From NCBI GenBank assembly GCA_963921425.1, contig OY992833.1:29746698-29810697 (forward strand): DNA of 64,000 nt, in the 5' to 3' direction. Source of the stretch: Dryas octopetala. Lineage: Eukaryota; Streptophyta; Magnoliopsida; Rosales; Rosaceae. This document shows, one piece after another, positions 1 through 12,420 of the stretch. Positions within the stretch are counted from its first letter, which is position 1, and the number at the start of each line of letters is the position of its first letter. The notes under the pieces are model-generated. The model did not search any database. It was not told the origin of the DNA and saw only the letters and a list, made by a program, of their open reading frames with translations. Both the position numbers and the translations under genes were made by a program.

Positions 1-1364
1 TATAAACACTATAGATGCATCCAAAGAATTTTTACCAATGCAAGTAGTAACATCCATCCCCCTTCCACCCGAACACTATAAAGAATAACCAATGAAAACA
101 ATTAAAAAAAAAAAGATTTCATTCTTACCTTAGTCGTAGTCGCAGTTGATGCACTTGAACCATCACCAGATGAGCTCTTACTCTAGAATTTTTCAGTGTA
201 TAAAGTAAGTACAAAAGGAGTTGAGCATAATAACAACTTGTCATCATTCTAAACAATCAAAGAAAAAAAGATTAAGCAACATTACAGATATTAGCTGCTG
301 AGTTGCTTCATTGTGAGCAAGACATAAACTATAGAATACAAGCATAACTACTGTCACTACTTTATTTATTTATTATTTTCCAAGCCCTACTGTCACTACT
401 TCATGTAGAACTCAACTCAACTACGTTTCTAAGCTCCCCAGTGCCAGTTTAAATTCTAATTTGTTACCAATATATTCTTGCTTTGATCCTCTTTCTAAAG
501 CTAAAACTATTCTTTAACACAATCTAAATGCCTGATCTACAACACACCCAAACACACGTTGCCTACAAATTTGGGTAGAATTTATCTTGAAAAAGTTTTG
601 TTTCTTTTAAGAAAATAATTCTTTCAAGGAAAGAGTAGCACTCTAAACTCTAAAGTAAGGAATAGAAAAAGAAATATACCTTTGTCAACATTATCACAAC
701 AAAGCTATTTTCTGTAACTTTGTTTTCGTCTAATGTCGTGTTATCTTTAAGTACTTTTCCTTGATGAATTAGCATCTGTTGCGTAGCAGGATATACATCG
801 GAACCTTGAGAAGTTTCTATATGTTTCTTCACATCAGCAACCTGGAAAGAGTGGTTTTCAGTCATGAATAATGTAACTTGAACAAACCACCTACATATCC
901 TACAATTACAATGCTGAATTTCATCCCACAGTCTCCCAGGCCTTGGTTACAATATGCCATTGTACTCTATGATGTTCTATACCTTACAACTTGCAACTTG
1001 CGATAAGCAAAGAAGAAAAATTTAAACCGAAAAAGCAAGAAAGGAGTAATTTAACAAAGAAAGTATAACTCCCCAGATTCCAATTCCACCATAAACCAAC
1101 ATACTCACACATGTTAGTAGAAAAAACCCAAGTCCAATTAACGTAAACACGCCAAAAACAGAAAAACCTGTTAATGCTTGCACATTAAGTTCTTAATTAT
1201 AACCAAAACCCTAGAAAACGTTCATTCCAGTTACGATCATAATGCTCATTACAAAATTTAAAAAATAGTAATAATAATTTAGAACGATTGAGGCTAACCG
1301 TGTCCTCAGGCTTCACTTCGATTTCGAAGTGAGTGCCCTTGAGAGTCTTCAAAAAAATCTTCAT
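1..1364 (-). CDS. RAD23: RAD23-like ubiquitin receptor, 5' part, truncated by window edge
   Basis: Three exons can be read on the minus strand: 1364-1299, 841-680 and 182-129. All junctions are GT-AG and in phase. They encode 94 residues: a ubiquitin-like domain at 1-76 (start [20 protein letters not shown], then a segment ending VVIMLTK), followed by the start of a Ser/Thr/Gly-rich linker. This matches the N-terminus of plant RAD23 proteins, which carry polyubiquitinated substrates to the proteasome through the UBL and bind ubiquitin through UBA domains. The UBA and XPC-binding domains would lie left of position 1. The first ATG of exon 1 is taken as start because it opens the UBL directly, as is usual in the family. 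The paralogue (RAD23A to D) cannot be assigned from this part. Confidence 0.9.
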
Positions 1365-1640
1365 CTTCTGCTACTCGGAATCGCCGACTGTAGACTCTCG
1401 AAGCCTTTGATCTGCAAAAGGGTTGATGAAGCCGAATGCGCAAGTAAAGTGAAGCAAGAGCAGGAAATGCCCAAATTTTCTGCTTTATATAGCAGGGCTA
1501 GAGGTGCTCACGAACACGCGCTACTGAGCGAATGTGAGAAACGCGCAGTTGAAGGAGCTTTGGATTTGAGGTGGGCGGTGGAGATGGGAGCGTGGAGTTG
1601 CTGTTGTGTTAAGAGAGTGCGTTGTTTGCGTTGCTGACTG
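1365..1640 (-). promoter_or_regulatory. Probable 5' UTR and proximal promoter of the RAD23-like gene
   Basis: This stretch lies directly upstream of the RAD23 start codon and is clearly less AT-rich than its surroundings. It contains a short plus-strand reading frame that resembles nothing I know. I read it as leader and promoter sequence. No TATA box was identified with confidence, and the transcription start is not visible. Confidence 0.35.
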
Positions 1641-2798
1641 GTAAGTATAAAGGGCCAGATTTTTGTGTCCGATAAGGACTTTGGCAATTTTGCTGTTAAG
1701 TTTATCTTTGTGGTTGGTGTCAATAGACCTTCAGATCACCGCTGGATTCAGAGTCCTCCACCGCTGACGCGGACTCGTTGAAATTACTGTTTTTCTAAGG
1801 GTTGTAGTTTTTTAAAACCCATTCTGGAAAATATCATGGTAGGCGTAGCCGCGTAGGCCAGTCCATTTTTTATAAGTCTATGCTTAAATCAATTACAATC
1901 TAAGCACATCTCCTTCATGTTGTTTGGTATTTCTTTTGGAAATTTTCATGTTCGATATTTACAAATTAAATAAGAAAAATAAATAACTCAGAAGATGGTA
2001 TACTTCTCGCATTCCTTTTGATGAAACCATTTTTCTCAATTTTGTTTGGTCGACCATATTTCTCATTACGAATAATGGTATTACTGTCTTCAAAAATTTG
2101 GGCCTATACACTATAGGCACAAAAAATGGGCCAGCTTTTTTAATGGAGGGGTTACCTTTGTTGTTGTGCTAGGCCCAAATCCACAACAAAAGAAAATTCA
2201 CACATTCTGTCTTTTGACAATAAAAACACATGGGAATGAAGTCCGTTCTATCTACTGCTTGAGAGTTGAGACTTGAGACTGACTGTCATCTTTTTTCTTA
2301 TACAGAGTGTTTTCTAATATGCATAGAGTTTCTCACTTATAAGCATAAATTGTATAAACATACCTAAGTACGTAAGGTTTGAGCCAATTATTGCCTACAT
2401 ATATTAAACTTGCTTGGTTGAACTCATTTAAACTTCAATTTACAATTAATTTAAACATAGGAGAGAAAGGCAAAACAATCAAATTGTAGAAAGAAAGAAA
2501 AAGTGCCATTTTACAATCATATATTTAAATTGAGGACAAACCATACACTCTATCCCCTAAAATTTGATAAGTACTGCCTAATAAATCCAATTTTTTGGAC
2601 AGGGGAATCTAGGAGAAATTACTCCAGCATATGAATGAGGATATGATTAATTCTAAATCAACTCTTTAGAGGTAGCTTGCAAAACATATTTTGCATGGAT
2701 TCCTTCATATTTTCCCAATACTTTGGATTTGATTAAAATTATCCAAATCAATTTTCCCTACTGCTTTAGTAAGAATAGATTCCCTTGAGAGGTTCATT
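1641..2798. other. AT-rich intergenic DNA, nothing recognised
   Basis: No reading frame with recognisable protein similarity and no clear repeat boundary. It separates the RAD23 promoter side from the 3' side of the acidic protein gene at 3211-3816. Confidence 0.5.
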
Positions 2799-2893
2799 AT
2801 CAATAAATGACCCATCAAAAAAGTGAACCAATTCTCCCTTTTTTTTTTCTTATCAATAAATGACCCTATCAAAAAAGTGAACTAATTCTCCCG
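2799..2893. repeat. Two-copy tandem duplication, unit about 50 bp
   Basis: The sequence tatcaataaatgaccc followed by atcaaaaaagtgaac and attctccc occurs at about 2799-2839 and again at about 2848-2893. The copies differ by a few substitutions and a T tract. It looks like a local tandem duplication with no coding content. Confidence 0.7.
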
Positions 2894-3210
2894 GGGAAAG
2901 AGAGTCAGTTTTGGAGATTGTTCGGTATAATGATATAAGATAATATTATTAATATAAATATATTATTTAATAATATTTTCACATGTTAAATTAATTACAC
3001 TATAAGTTTATAACCATGATAAATCGGTTAAATTAAAAAAATTCTTCCAATTTTAAATTGTCCCAGTTTTAAGTTATAACGTATCATTCGTATAAACAAA
3101 GTTTAGTTTTAGTCATACTGTTTCTTTTTTATCATTTCTTTAAAAAAAATAACAAATTTACAAATGGGTGCAGATCATATTCATTCCCACGGTAAACGTT
3201 TCGATTCGTC

Positions 3211-3816
3211 CTACTGCGCCGGCAGGGTCTCGAACCGCCACGAAAAATCAGTGAAATCGGACGAATCAAAATACACATCGGAATTATCGAACAGTCCATC
3301 AAACGCCACGTACTCACCATTATTATCATTAAAGTTACTATTATCTCGGGTTCCTAACTCGAACGAGTCGCAACTCGGAACGTTTTCATCAAGCCGCCAA
3401 AACTCGCCGATACCAGACGAGTCAGAAGAAACTCGAACCAACTCAGTCTCTTTGTCTTTTACCATCTCCCCGGTAAAGTTCTCCGACGGAGGCAGACCCA
3501 GCTCATCGTCTGAAGCTTCTAGAAGGTATCCCAGGTCCGGATTAGACTCAGCGGAATCTGACGTCAGATCAACCACCGGCACCGGAACCACCACCGGCTC
3601 CTCCGCCGGACGGGGAGATGCTGAACAAGAAGTAGTAGCTGCTATCTCTTCCTCGAAGCTTTTCATGACGGAGTCCAGGTCCTGAGTTGTGGGATCAGGA
3701 TCGGAATCGTCGAGGAAACCCAGAAGGTCTTCTCTAAGTCGCTTAACCTCGGCTGAGTCATGCTCCGAGTCGTCCGAGTAGTCCCGGACCCGTTTCTTAA
3801 CATTCTGGACCTCCAT
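3211..3816 (-). CDS. Uncharacterised acidic plant protein, 201 aa
   Basis: An intronless minus-strand frame of 201 residues with plant-like codon use. The start at 3816 (MEVQNVKKRVRDYSDDSEHD) is preferred over an ATG ten codons upstream, because the protein's composition begins there and the upstream codons read like leader sequence. Visible parts: a basic patch (KKRVR), a charged helix-like stretch with KRLREDLLGFLDDSD at about 25-39, and long Asp/Glu/Ser-rich regions. The acidic C-terminus is studded with Phe, Trp and Tyr (FDGLFDNSDVYF, DFTDFSWRFE). That composition resembles acidic transactivation regions, but this is inference and no named domain was recognised. There is no signal peptide or membrane segment. 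A TATA box lies about 110 bp upstream. Confidence 0.75.
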   Translation of the reverse strand: MEVQNVKKRVRDYSDDSEHDSAEVKRLREDLLGFLDDSDPDPTTQDLDSVMKSFEEEIAATTSCSASPRPAEEPVVVPVPVVDLTSDSAESNPDLGYLLEASDDELGLPPSENFTGEMVKDKETELVRVSSDSSGIGEFWRLDENVPSCDSFELGTRDNSNFNDNNGEYVAFDGLFDNSDVYFDSSDFTDFSWRFETLPAQ

Positions 3817-3924
3817 AATAAGATAATTAAAAATACCAAACCGCAATTAGAGAGAGAGAGAATATGTTTTTGAGATGAACGTGAAAGTAGTTGCGGTGGT
3901 GGCAAAGCGAAGACAGAAGAAGCA

Positions 3925-3931
3925 TTTTATA
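3925..3931 (-). promoter_or_regulatory. TATA box of the acidic protein gene
   Basis: TATAAAA on the minus strand in the context CCCCCTATAAAATGC, about 110 bp upstream of the chosen start at 3816. A GA/CT-rich leader (gagagagagagaa at about 3850-3862) lies between them. The spacing fits a short plant 5' UTR. Confidence 0.6.
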
Positions 3932-6863
3932 GGGGGACAATGTAGAGAGAGAAAGTAGAGAGAGATCGAGAGAAAGTGTGGGTGATGATGTGACGCAGGC
4001 AGGCGCGTGGGATCGAATACTTAGGCCATCACGGACGCCTTGCCTTTCTTCTTTTTCTTTTGACCTTTTTGATTTATTTGCTTCTATTTTCGTATTTTGG
4101 TTTCCTGATTTGTATTCGATTAAATTGGAATGAATTCCGAGTTGGAGTCCGGTCAGTTGTGGGAGTCCACTCGCCCTAGTCATTCACGTTATTTTCATTT
4201 CTTATATTTCAACTTCCTCTCTTTTTCTTGGCTCGGCTCGGCTGAGTAAAAAGTCCAACACTCTGAAACATGGTTGGTTCTTTTTTTTTGGGTCTGAAAG
4301 GTTGGTTCTATTTGTGTTTGTTTAGTGGTGGGAGGTTGAAATTTTGGCGGGTGTGAGGGCCTTTTTGGTAAAGTGGGTTGGGCTGGGCTTGATGAAGGAG
4401 GATTTGGGGCGGTGAGACTGACTTTTTCAAAATAGATTGATATTGATGTGGTGTGGGAGGAGAAGAAAGTTGTAGGTAATTGTTGATTACGCATTCTGGA
4501 TTCCTTTATTGATTGGGTGGTTGATGGTGTGGGTGATGACCATGATAGGCACTCAAGGAAATGAATTAGCGTAACCGGTGTATTTTCAAGGAACATTATT
4601 AAATATGACAATTATTTTTTGTAAAGTTTGAAATAGAAAATCCCATGATAGAATGGCTCACTTGTAAAAATATGATTACAAGCTTGTCCACTTTAATAAG
4701 TCGAGTGTTTGGTACTATTTATCTAGTGATCGATAATTGTCACTGTGCAATAGTGAGTATTTGAAATTGCATAAAAAGATATATATAGATATATCTTATA
4801 TAATTTATCAAATAAATATGTCAGAAACTAATAAAACTAACAAAAAACAAAAAATTAAAGTTTATGAAGTCATATTCACCCGCGTTATAACATAAAAGTG
4901 ATTATTATTAATTGCGACTATTTGACATTGGTAATCATTGTCACTGTTCAACAATAGCAATTTACTTAGTAAAAAAAAAAATATCGCGCACTCAACACTG
5001 TAAAAGTTCAATCATGTTATGACATGGGTTTATCTGTAAGAAAGTTTACCTTTTTGTCATTGCAACTTTTTTAAAGGATTTATTTATTATTTAGGGCTGT
5101 TGAAAACTTTAAAATCATTTATTTTTTTAAAAAAATTAAATATAAATAAAAAAGAGAATTGTTATTTGCTCTCTAAAGATAATTACTTGCACTCTCATAT
5201 AAAAGAATAGTTTTAAAAAAGTACATTTTCATTTTTCATAAAAAATTGAGACTTGTATCATTAAGCATGAAATTTGTAAAAAAAAAAAAACTGAACAAAG
5301 AACTAATTCCAAATTAAAAAATAAAAAACTAATTAATAAGTCAGGTTTTATGAAACGACTTCTCTATTCTTCTGACCCAAAAGAATGAATAAATCAGGTT
5401 TTAAGTATACATATGCGTTATAATTCATGCTGTCCTTTTACAATGGTAGATTTTGAACATTGGTAAAAAGAATGGAAAATATGCGGTGGGGTGGGGGACA
5501 ACCTGATCCACTTTTTGGTCTTTTCCCTCTTTATAGTCTATCTACGACTGCTCTTTCCCATTGTCGGACACGGGACACCGGACACCCAAACGTTGTCCAC
5601 GTCCGTCCCTCGTATATGCTCTCATGCTTCTCGCGTGGGACCCACACGTGTTCCTTCCACTACGTTCCACACATGCATTGTTGGTAGCCGGTCTGAAACG
5701 GCGCGCCGACTCCATTTTCAGAAGCAACGACAAGAAGATATCAATGAATCACGTGGCAGAAGGCAGATGCCGTCATTGATTAACGTCCAGTCCAAGTTTA
5801 ACGTCGGCCAGCCGCTGGTTTTAAAATTCAAAGCCTCCTGTTGTCTTGTCAGCTAAATCGTAGCCGCTAGCTCCCTCGATAAGCTGCCGTCTGGCGCTTT
5901 GCTTCCACCACGTACGTACGTTTCCACGTGGCCATATACATTTCCGTCATAAATTATTTCGGACTGCTATAGTGCTATTAATTAATTAATTCATCGATAT
6001 TGGGGATCTAGAAAGACTGATGCATTGGCCGAAGTGGGTCCCATGTGTTGCATTGGTGGATCTTAAAAGTAATCACATGATGCAGGGGGTCATCCATCTG
6101 ACTCTCAGTACGTTATTTATGTCGTGGTTTTCACCCTTCACGAGGAGTTTGGTGCCTGTGGAGTGTGGATCCTCAGTTCCTCACCATACCGGCCAAGAGG
6201 ACTAATATCATACGGCCGTTCTTAGTACACAGAATTGTTATCGAATAACATAGTATTTTAGTATAGAAGATATTTATAAAATTTAGGAATTTTTAATATT
6301 TGGAGTGCAAGGTCTACTTCACCAAGTTCTGTTTAGTTCATGAACGATATTTTTCTATTTTTTATTCACAAAAGGATGATTAAAATTTTAGACTTATTGG
6401 TATAAAGTCATGAAAACAAATGTCGTTCTAAATTTCTAATTATTCACATATTTTGCTGAAGATCAATTACAATTTACAGGTGAAGGAGCCGATTAAAAGT
6501 ATATAACCGGAGTCTCTACGTCTATGTTAAATTAATAATAGATGGAATGGTCTAATTTCTTCACCAACATACGAGAAGAATCCTAGATGAGAAATTAAAA
6601 TTTCCATCAACACTGCGTGTCCAAGTACTACAATAGTGGATTCATATCAGCTGTGTGGAAGACATATTAAAGCTTTATAGACTTAACAATTTATTTTTGA
6701 AAATCGACTTGTAAAAAAAATTATCCAAAGCTTATATACTATACATTTCAACTGCATCCTAAATTATATGAGATATTAAACTAAAAAACAGTACAAATGT
6801 ACTAAAATTTCAGTAGAAATCAATATATTCATGTTTATTGAAGAACAATTTCGTAATTCATAT
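3932..6863. other. Intergenic DNA without recognised gene
   Basis: Mostly AT-rich. The stretches at 4720-4760 and 4930-4965 (attgtcactgt plus caatag) resemble units of the tandem array at 18520-18745 and may be remnants of one repeat family. The part from about 5520 to 6200 is more GC-rich, with CACGTG-type motifs and short open frames on both strands. None of those frames resembles a known protein, so I do not call a gene. Confidence 0.4.
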
Positions 6864-7174
6864 TAGGGTTGGCATTTTGTGCCGAATTACCAATTCCGAC
6901 CGACGCCAAATCAATCGGTTCGGTCGTGCTGTATGTTTTTTTTGGTATCGGCAGCCTTACCTAATCGTACTGTCGTACTTAGGATTGGAAACTACCCCTT
7001 GCAAAATATCAAAAAGTCGAACCGATTTGTCTCTAACTCCCGACCGAGCTCAACCAACCGAACCTAAAAAGTCAGTAATTGCTCGAAATTGGTTCGGCAA
7101 CAATCTATTTTGTGCCTTTTCACTACCTTTGATAAGGGTCATTCGATTTGGTTATCGACACCGACTCACCTCTA
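6864..7174. mobile_element. Degenerate hAT-like MITE
   Basis: The left end TAGGGTTGGCATTTTGTGCC and the reverse complement of the right end (TAGAGGTGAGTCGGTGTC) form an imperfect terminal inverted repeat. The flanks ATTCATAT (6856-6863) and ATTCACAG (7175-7182) could be a decayed 8-bp target duplication. The interior is rich in cggttcggt and accgaacc words, as is common in plant hAT-type miniature elements. No transposase frame is present. Confidence 0.5.
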
Positions 7175-8822
7175 ATTCACAGGCGAATTCATATTTATGG
7201 GTTTGATAGAATAAAAAAGGGATGTGATGATTCTGATCAGGGATTTTAGGGCAGGAGGATGGCGAACGTGACAAGAGGATGGGTTTGCTCACATTACAGT
7301 CTCAGTCTCAGTCTCTGATCATCGATCAGACCACGTACATCTTTTGATAATTGACACCTTCTGTGAAGTAGCACGCCCTCACAGATCCTGTCAGCTGCAT
7401 GCTTTTATTTCTTTCTTTATTTATTTCATTCATTTACATTAATCTTGTTTCTTTATTCTTTCCAACGTCAGCTTTGCATTTTTTCTTGACAACACTACAA
7501 CACAACACAGTACGTGTCAGCCCTCTCACTGTCTATGATATTAAATGAATCAATACAATTTTACTCATAATTATTGAGATGGAAATATTAAATATATACG
7601 TTAATCGGTTAATATATTAAGTTTTAGTCGTGGCTATATGGCCATAAGGGTCTACATTTCTCCTCATCATGTTTGATTGTTTTCGGGTTTTCAACATCTT
7701 GTTTTGACGCATTCATAAGATTCAATTTGTACAAGTCAAATATATATAAATATAGATGCCTGTAATATTAATCAAGGGTTGAAAAATCGATGGATTTGCA
7801 AAGCAACACAAATTTGACAAATAGATGTGCACTCATTCACCATTATTTTAATAAGGTCATATAAAGACACTAATTAATCATCAAAATATGGCCTGCGACC
7901 CTTCATTTTCGTGAGAGGATGAGGCCGCTATCTATTTTTGTTTAGTATCTTTCTTATCTTTTTATGATAAAAACATTGTGGCATAGAAAATGAGAGACAT
8001 AAAAATCAACACGTATGCAAAACCAATAGGCATGCAATAGGGCCGGCTTTGTGCAGTGGAGTATTTTGTTCTCACAAACGTCAATCAGTTTCGGCTGACT
8101 ATACATATAAAGATAAAAAGAGAGATTTTTCGGTGAGACAGTCATATGTAATTATGTATATAGTACAACATTTATTCATATATTAACACATATTTTTATT
8201 ATAAATAAACTTAATATTTTGAGTTATAATATTAGGTGGTTATACTATACACGAGTTACAACTATCACTTTAATATTTTTCAGGTAAAAGACTATAACTG
8301 GTTGTGTTGATGCGATCCTTCTTTTTTGAAACACTCGATCTACGTATAGATTTTGGTTTTTTTTTTTAAACACTCGGTCATTGTATATATTTTGGTACAT
8401 AGACAAATAGTGTTGAAAACAAGCCTCAAAACACAATTGGATAAAGTTTTTAACTTGTTTACAACTGTAAGTTTCAGAAAATATAATTTGATTGGTTTAA
8501 CTTGAATTTAGTTTGTGGAGAAGGAATCTATGCATCTATTCCAAAATTAATTAGCAATAAAATAAATAGTCTAAACCTTTATAAACTATTATAAACATGG
8601 TGAGAGAAGTTAGTTATTAAATTTTGAAGAAAATATCGTTTATAGATATAAATATATGTAGGTTTCTGCAGGTGTGCATGCCATTGCCATTAGGTATATT
8701 GTAGCAATAATGTTACACGGGTACACCAACTATTTTCTCTTTATTTTTTCTCAACTATCACATGAGGTGAGACTTTGTAGATTAAACAATCTTATGTGAA
8801 AGAGTTGAAAAAAATTTTAAAA
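7175..8822. other. Intergenic DNA, nothing recognised
   Basis: AT-rich. It contains only a small local duplication at about 8319-8397, where AAACACTCG and TTTTGGT recur about 44 bp apart. No protein-like frame was recognised. Confidence 0.4.
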
Positions 8823-8851
8823 ACTGGTGTTTGTTGTAATTTGCTAATCAA

Positions 8852-9035
8852 TAATGCTAGTTGTCCCACATTTTTTTTCTCACATTTGTATCCCACCTGA
8901 TGTGTCATTACTTTATTGGAAGAGTATTTCCTTTTTCTTTTTTAGGTTTTATTTTTTATTTTTAGTGTCCAATGTATGAATGCCATGTAAGATGGTATGA
9001 AATTGTGGTATAAAAATGTGGTAATTGTAGCATTA
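8852..9035. repeat. Dispersed repeat, copy 1 (second copy at 41616-41801)
   Basis: About 184 bp starting TAATGCTAGTTGTCCCACAT and ending with GTAGCATTA, so TAATGCTA and TAGCATTA are inverted at the ends. A nearly identical copy lies 33 kb away in the same orientation. The copy is flanked by long imperfect direct repeats: actggtgtttgttgtaattt plus a few bases at 8823-8848 and at 9042-9067. It has no coding content. Confidence 0.75.
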
Positions 9036-9699
9036 CTGTTTACTGGTGTTTGTTGTAATTTACTAATTTGTAGCATTTTCACATCTTATATAAATAAGCA
9101 CATTAAACACGTGGTATACTCTAATCCATGAAGTACATATTCCAGTTCTTAATTTGTTTTAATTAGGGGGACAATCTTTAATTATAAATATGGGTTTCTT
9201 AATTGTTGTATCTGATAATTCTTTTCCAACATGATGCATGGCGTTAGGTTTCAGAAATTGACATTATGCGAAAGAAAGACTTAATTGCCTATGGTCACAT
9301 TTTCTGCATGCTTGGCTTTGAAGAAAATTGGAATTGCAATTAACCTGGAAATATAGTTGTCCTTTACAAGAGATGAGGTGGGGTCCATTAAGCCTCCCAC
9401 TACAGACTAGCTAGCTACAGATCAATTTCTCAATCACGAAAATTCCTTGCAAGCTATAATATTTATGTCCTTTTTCTTTTCTTTGACGAGTGGGAAAGGT
9501 ACAAATTCCTACTTATCTTCCTACTTTTTTTCCATGTTAATATATTAGAGAACTAGTACTCCACTCTAATATTCCCTCTTCTTTTTTTCTTTTGCTAACA
9601 AGTTAACTCTAATCTTCCTACATATTAAAAAAAAAAAAAAAAACTCTAATCTTCTAGACCTATAGGAAATTTCAGGCTCCTAGCATCCCTTTTTGCTCA

Positions 9700-10125
9700 C
9701 TAAATTATGTTACAACTACTTTTGTTACGTACATATACCCACCTTTTTATCCACCACAGTTTATGACCAAAATAAAAAAATGTATCACTTTTTTGTTACG
9801 TTAAAGAGAATTTAGGTCTCTTCCGATCAAAATAAATTTTTTTGGACTCTTTAGCTAAAACTTTCATTAAATTAGTTTTGCCCACTAAACCAAAATCTTA
9901 ATTATGTTACGGCTACTTAATTTTGTTACGTATACCCACTATAGTCTTAAATTGCAATAATTTGGCCATCAAGATTGGAAGTTAGATCATCCAATACACT
10001 CTATGACAAAATTTGAAAAACATATTTTTTTTACATTAGAAGGGATTATTTATTTTAGGTCTCTTTCAATCAAAATAAATCTTTATGGCCTCTTTAGCTA
10101 AATTTTGCGGAAACTTTCATTAAAC
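9700..10125. repeat. Tandem duplication, unit about 200-230 bp
   Basis: Two successive diverged units share, in order, words such as aattatgttac, ttgttacgta, tttaggtctct, atcaaaataaat, ctctttagcta and actttcattaaa. The first unit spans about 9700-9880 and the second about 9898-10125. The sequence is AT-rich and non-coding. Confidence 0.6.
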
Positions 10126-11247
10126 TAGTATGATAACTAGATGCAAAACTTCTAGTACTGTCTCGAAAAATTATTTATATAGATATAGTATATTTGTGCA
10201 TATTAAGTTATATTTCACCAGTAAAGTTGAGTGAAAAACAATTAAGCACTCCCACCTACTCTTTCTTCATGAAAACGTGTAAGAAATGGTTGAGGAATTC
10301 ATCAAGCACTATGGGAAAATAAACGTGCAACCTAAAAAAGCAGATTGCCTACCCCAATCAATATCATATATATATATATATATATATATAATACAGACAT
10401 GAACCACTAGCTTGAAAGAAAGGATAAAACTTAGCTTATATATTTGTAGATGTAAGATAAACATGCCTTGATTGAGCATGAACATAAAGTCCCCGCCACA
10501 TGAAGCATCACATGCAGAGACAAAACTTAGAGTACTGCTTAAAGCATTGTCTTTGTTTGGTAGCTAAGTACAGAAAATTAGCTGTACTAGCTTCAAGTTT
10601 GTGAATGTGTGATGTTCTAATTAATTAGATATGACAATATTGTTGCTTTATTGCTTTGCTTTGGTCAAGAATATTGTTATTTGAATTTTTGTTTGTTTTA
10701 TTATCAACTTGGTGTTAATGACGTTCAAACTCAGCATCTGGTCTCACAAAAGAGAGATCGCCACTACACCAATTGATTATTTTAATTTGTTTATAACGTA
10801 TATTTTCATTTTTTTCAATTAAAAAAGATTAAGTAATTTTATTTATTGGGTTTTAGGTTTGGGACGATAAACCAAGCCAGGATATATCTGACTTTTAGGC
10901 TAGCTGTAGGTTTGTACGCATTAGAATTGGAAAAGTTTGTTTTTGGGGAAATGTCAAAAGAAGCTTTGGTTGTAGTCTTGTAGAGTATACTAGTGGGGCA
11001 ATCTTATGCATAGAAAAACATGACCTTAGTGGTGTGATTCCACGCCGGTGTCTTGGAATATTTCTTAGGTATATATGGACTACTTGACCATGCCAACCAC
11101 ATCTTCCCTCTTCTTAATTTGTCTGCAGGGCAAAGTTTAATATTTTATTTATTTATATTTAAGGAAGCGAAAAAGCCGAATTCAAGACATCTTTCAGTAT
11201 TAAAAAAAACTATTAAATCAATAGTTTGTTTTTAATATTTTAATTCA
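10126..11247. other. Intergenic DNA with possible decayed SINE
   Basis: Contains a (TA)n run at about 10368-10390. On the minus strand at about 10690-10780 there is a stretch with an A-box-like word (TGGTGTAGTGG) and, 30-40 bp on, a B-box-like word (GAGTTTGAACG). This could be an old tRNA-derived SINE, but the evidence is thin. Nothing else was recognised. Confidence 0.3.
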
Positions 11248-11500
11248 CTTTAAATAAATAAATAAATGAACTTTTTTCTTTTTCAGAAAAGGACTATTTC
11301 ATTAAGTAGCCCAAAAGGGCATAGAATTACCACAAAACGAAGCCCAAAGGCCCCAAACCCCCCAACAGGCCAGGCACAAAGCCACAAACACAAGCAAATA
11401 GCAACGTTCAAAACAAAGCCACAAACATAAACGAAAATAAAAGTCTAGAACAAAACAGATCAAACTCAGCACTTCCCAAGAACAACGGCATGAACCTTAG
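11248..11500 (-). mobile_element. 3'-end remnant of a LINE-type retrotransposon
   Basis: Read on the minus strand, this runs through a G/T-rich stretch into GGGCTACTTAATGAAATAG, TCCTTTTCTGAAAAAG and an irregular TTTA-rich tail. That is how plant LINE 3' ends commonly look. No reverse transcriptase frame remains. The call rests on the 3'-end style only, and the 5' limit is uncertain. Confidence 0.45.
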
Positions 11501-11579
11501 ATGAACAATACGTTTCCCATTTATAATTTTTTGTTAATTTCTTTTAATATTTTCTCGATCACCTTTGGTCTTGAAAATA

Positions 11580-12420
11580 TCAAAATGGCCCAAGATACAT
11601 CTTCACCATATTCATTTGTACAAAAAGATAGGCATATACTTCAATGACCATGTGATTTAAAGGTGGAGAAGATGTAACTAGTTGGGCTAATTTGTAAGGT
11701 AGAGCAGTTCTTCCACTTACATCAAAGACCTGAGGAGGATCGTGTGGCACTCGCATCGTACGTTTCACCTTGATGGGGATGCCCAATTGTGGTACCAGTT
11801 GTTGAAACAAGAAGGAGAGTTGTATGCAAGTTTTGGTCCAAACCAATTATGTGGTTTCTTTGGAGAACTTATAAAATTGCAGCAAACTGGAACGGTGCAA
11901 GATTACCTAACGCAGTTTGAACGACTCCTAGCCAAAGCGGACCAACTTGTGCAAGAACGCCAGGTAAGTTGCTTTATTAGTGGTTTGCAATTTTGCATTC
12001 GAGTTGATTGATGTACAGGCGTGTAGACCAACAACATTATCTGTTGCGATCAGACTAGCTCTTTCGTTTGAGGCTCTCAGCTTATCTCAACCAAAACAGA
12101 ATTTGTCACGCAACAAAATGCACCAGTACTTTTGTTCCCTGTTCGAGTGAAGCAGCTAACAAGTACATATATGTAAGACCAGAGAAATAAAGGTCTATGT
12201 TTTAATTGTGATGAGCAATTTATGCAAGGACATAATAAGGGTAAGAAATTATTTATGATTTCTCTTGTTGGAAAGAGGATTGTGCAGAGGTTTGGACTAT
12301 CGCCGGTCCAGTCCACGTGGATCGTGCAGTGTAAGAGTTGCCATCGGCATGCAAGTACACCATATCTACAATCTTATCTTAGAGTGGACACCTTATTTTT
12401 AGTACGAAAGTGAACTCCTT
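11580..12420 (+). pseudogene. Ty3/gypsy gag fragment with decayed zinc knuckle
   Basis: The frame at 11742-12011 reads as the retrotransposon Gag domain: HLDGDAQLWYQ, then FGELIKLQQTGTVQDYLTQF, then VSCFISGL. About 200 bases on, after stops and frame changes, 12190-12275 reads KGLCFNCDEQFMQGHNKGKK. This is the CCHC knuckle of such Gag proteins with the last Cys lost. No protease, reverse transcriptase or LTR was found nearby, so this is an isolated, inactive piece. Confidence 0.8.

Noticed and set aside
5460..5856. Overlapping open frames on both strands in a GC-richer patch
   Set aside because: Frames overlap in several phases with no recognisable domain, splice partners or promoter. The composition of the patch explains the lack of stops.
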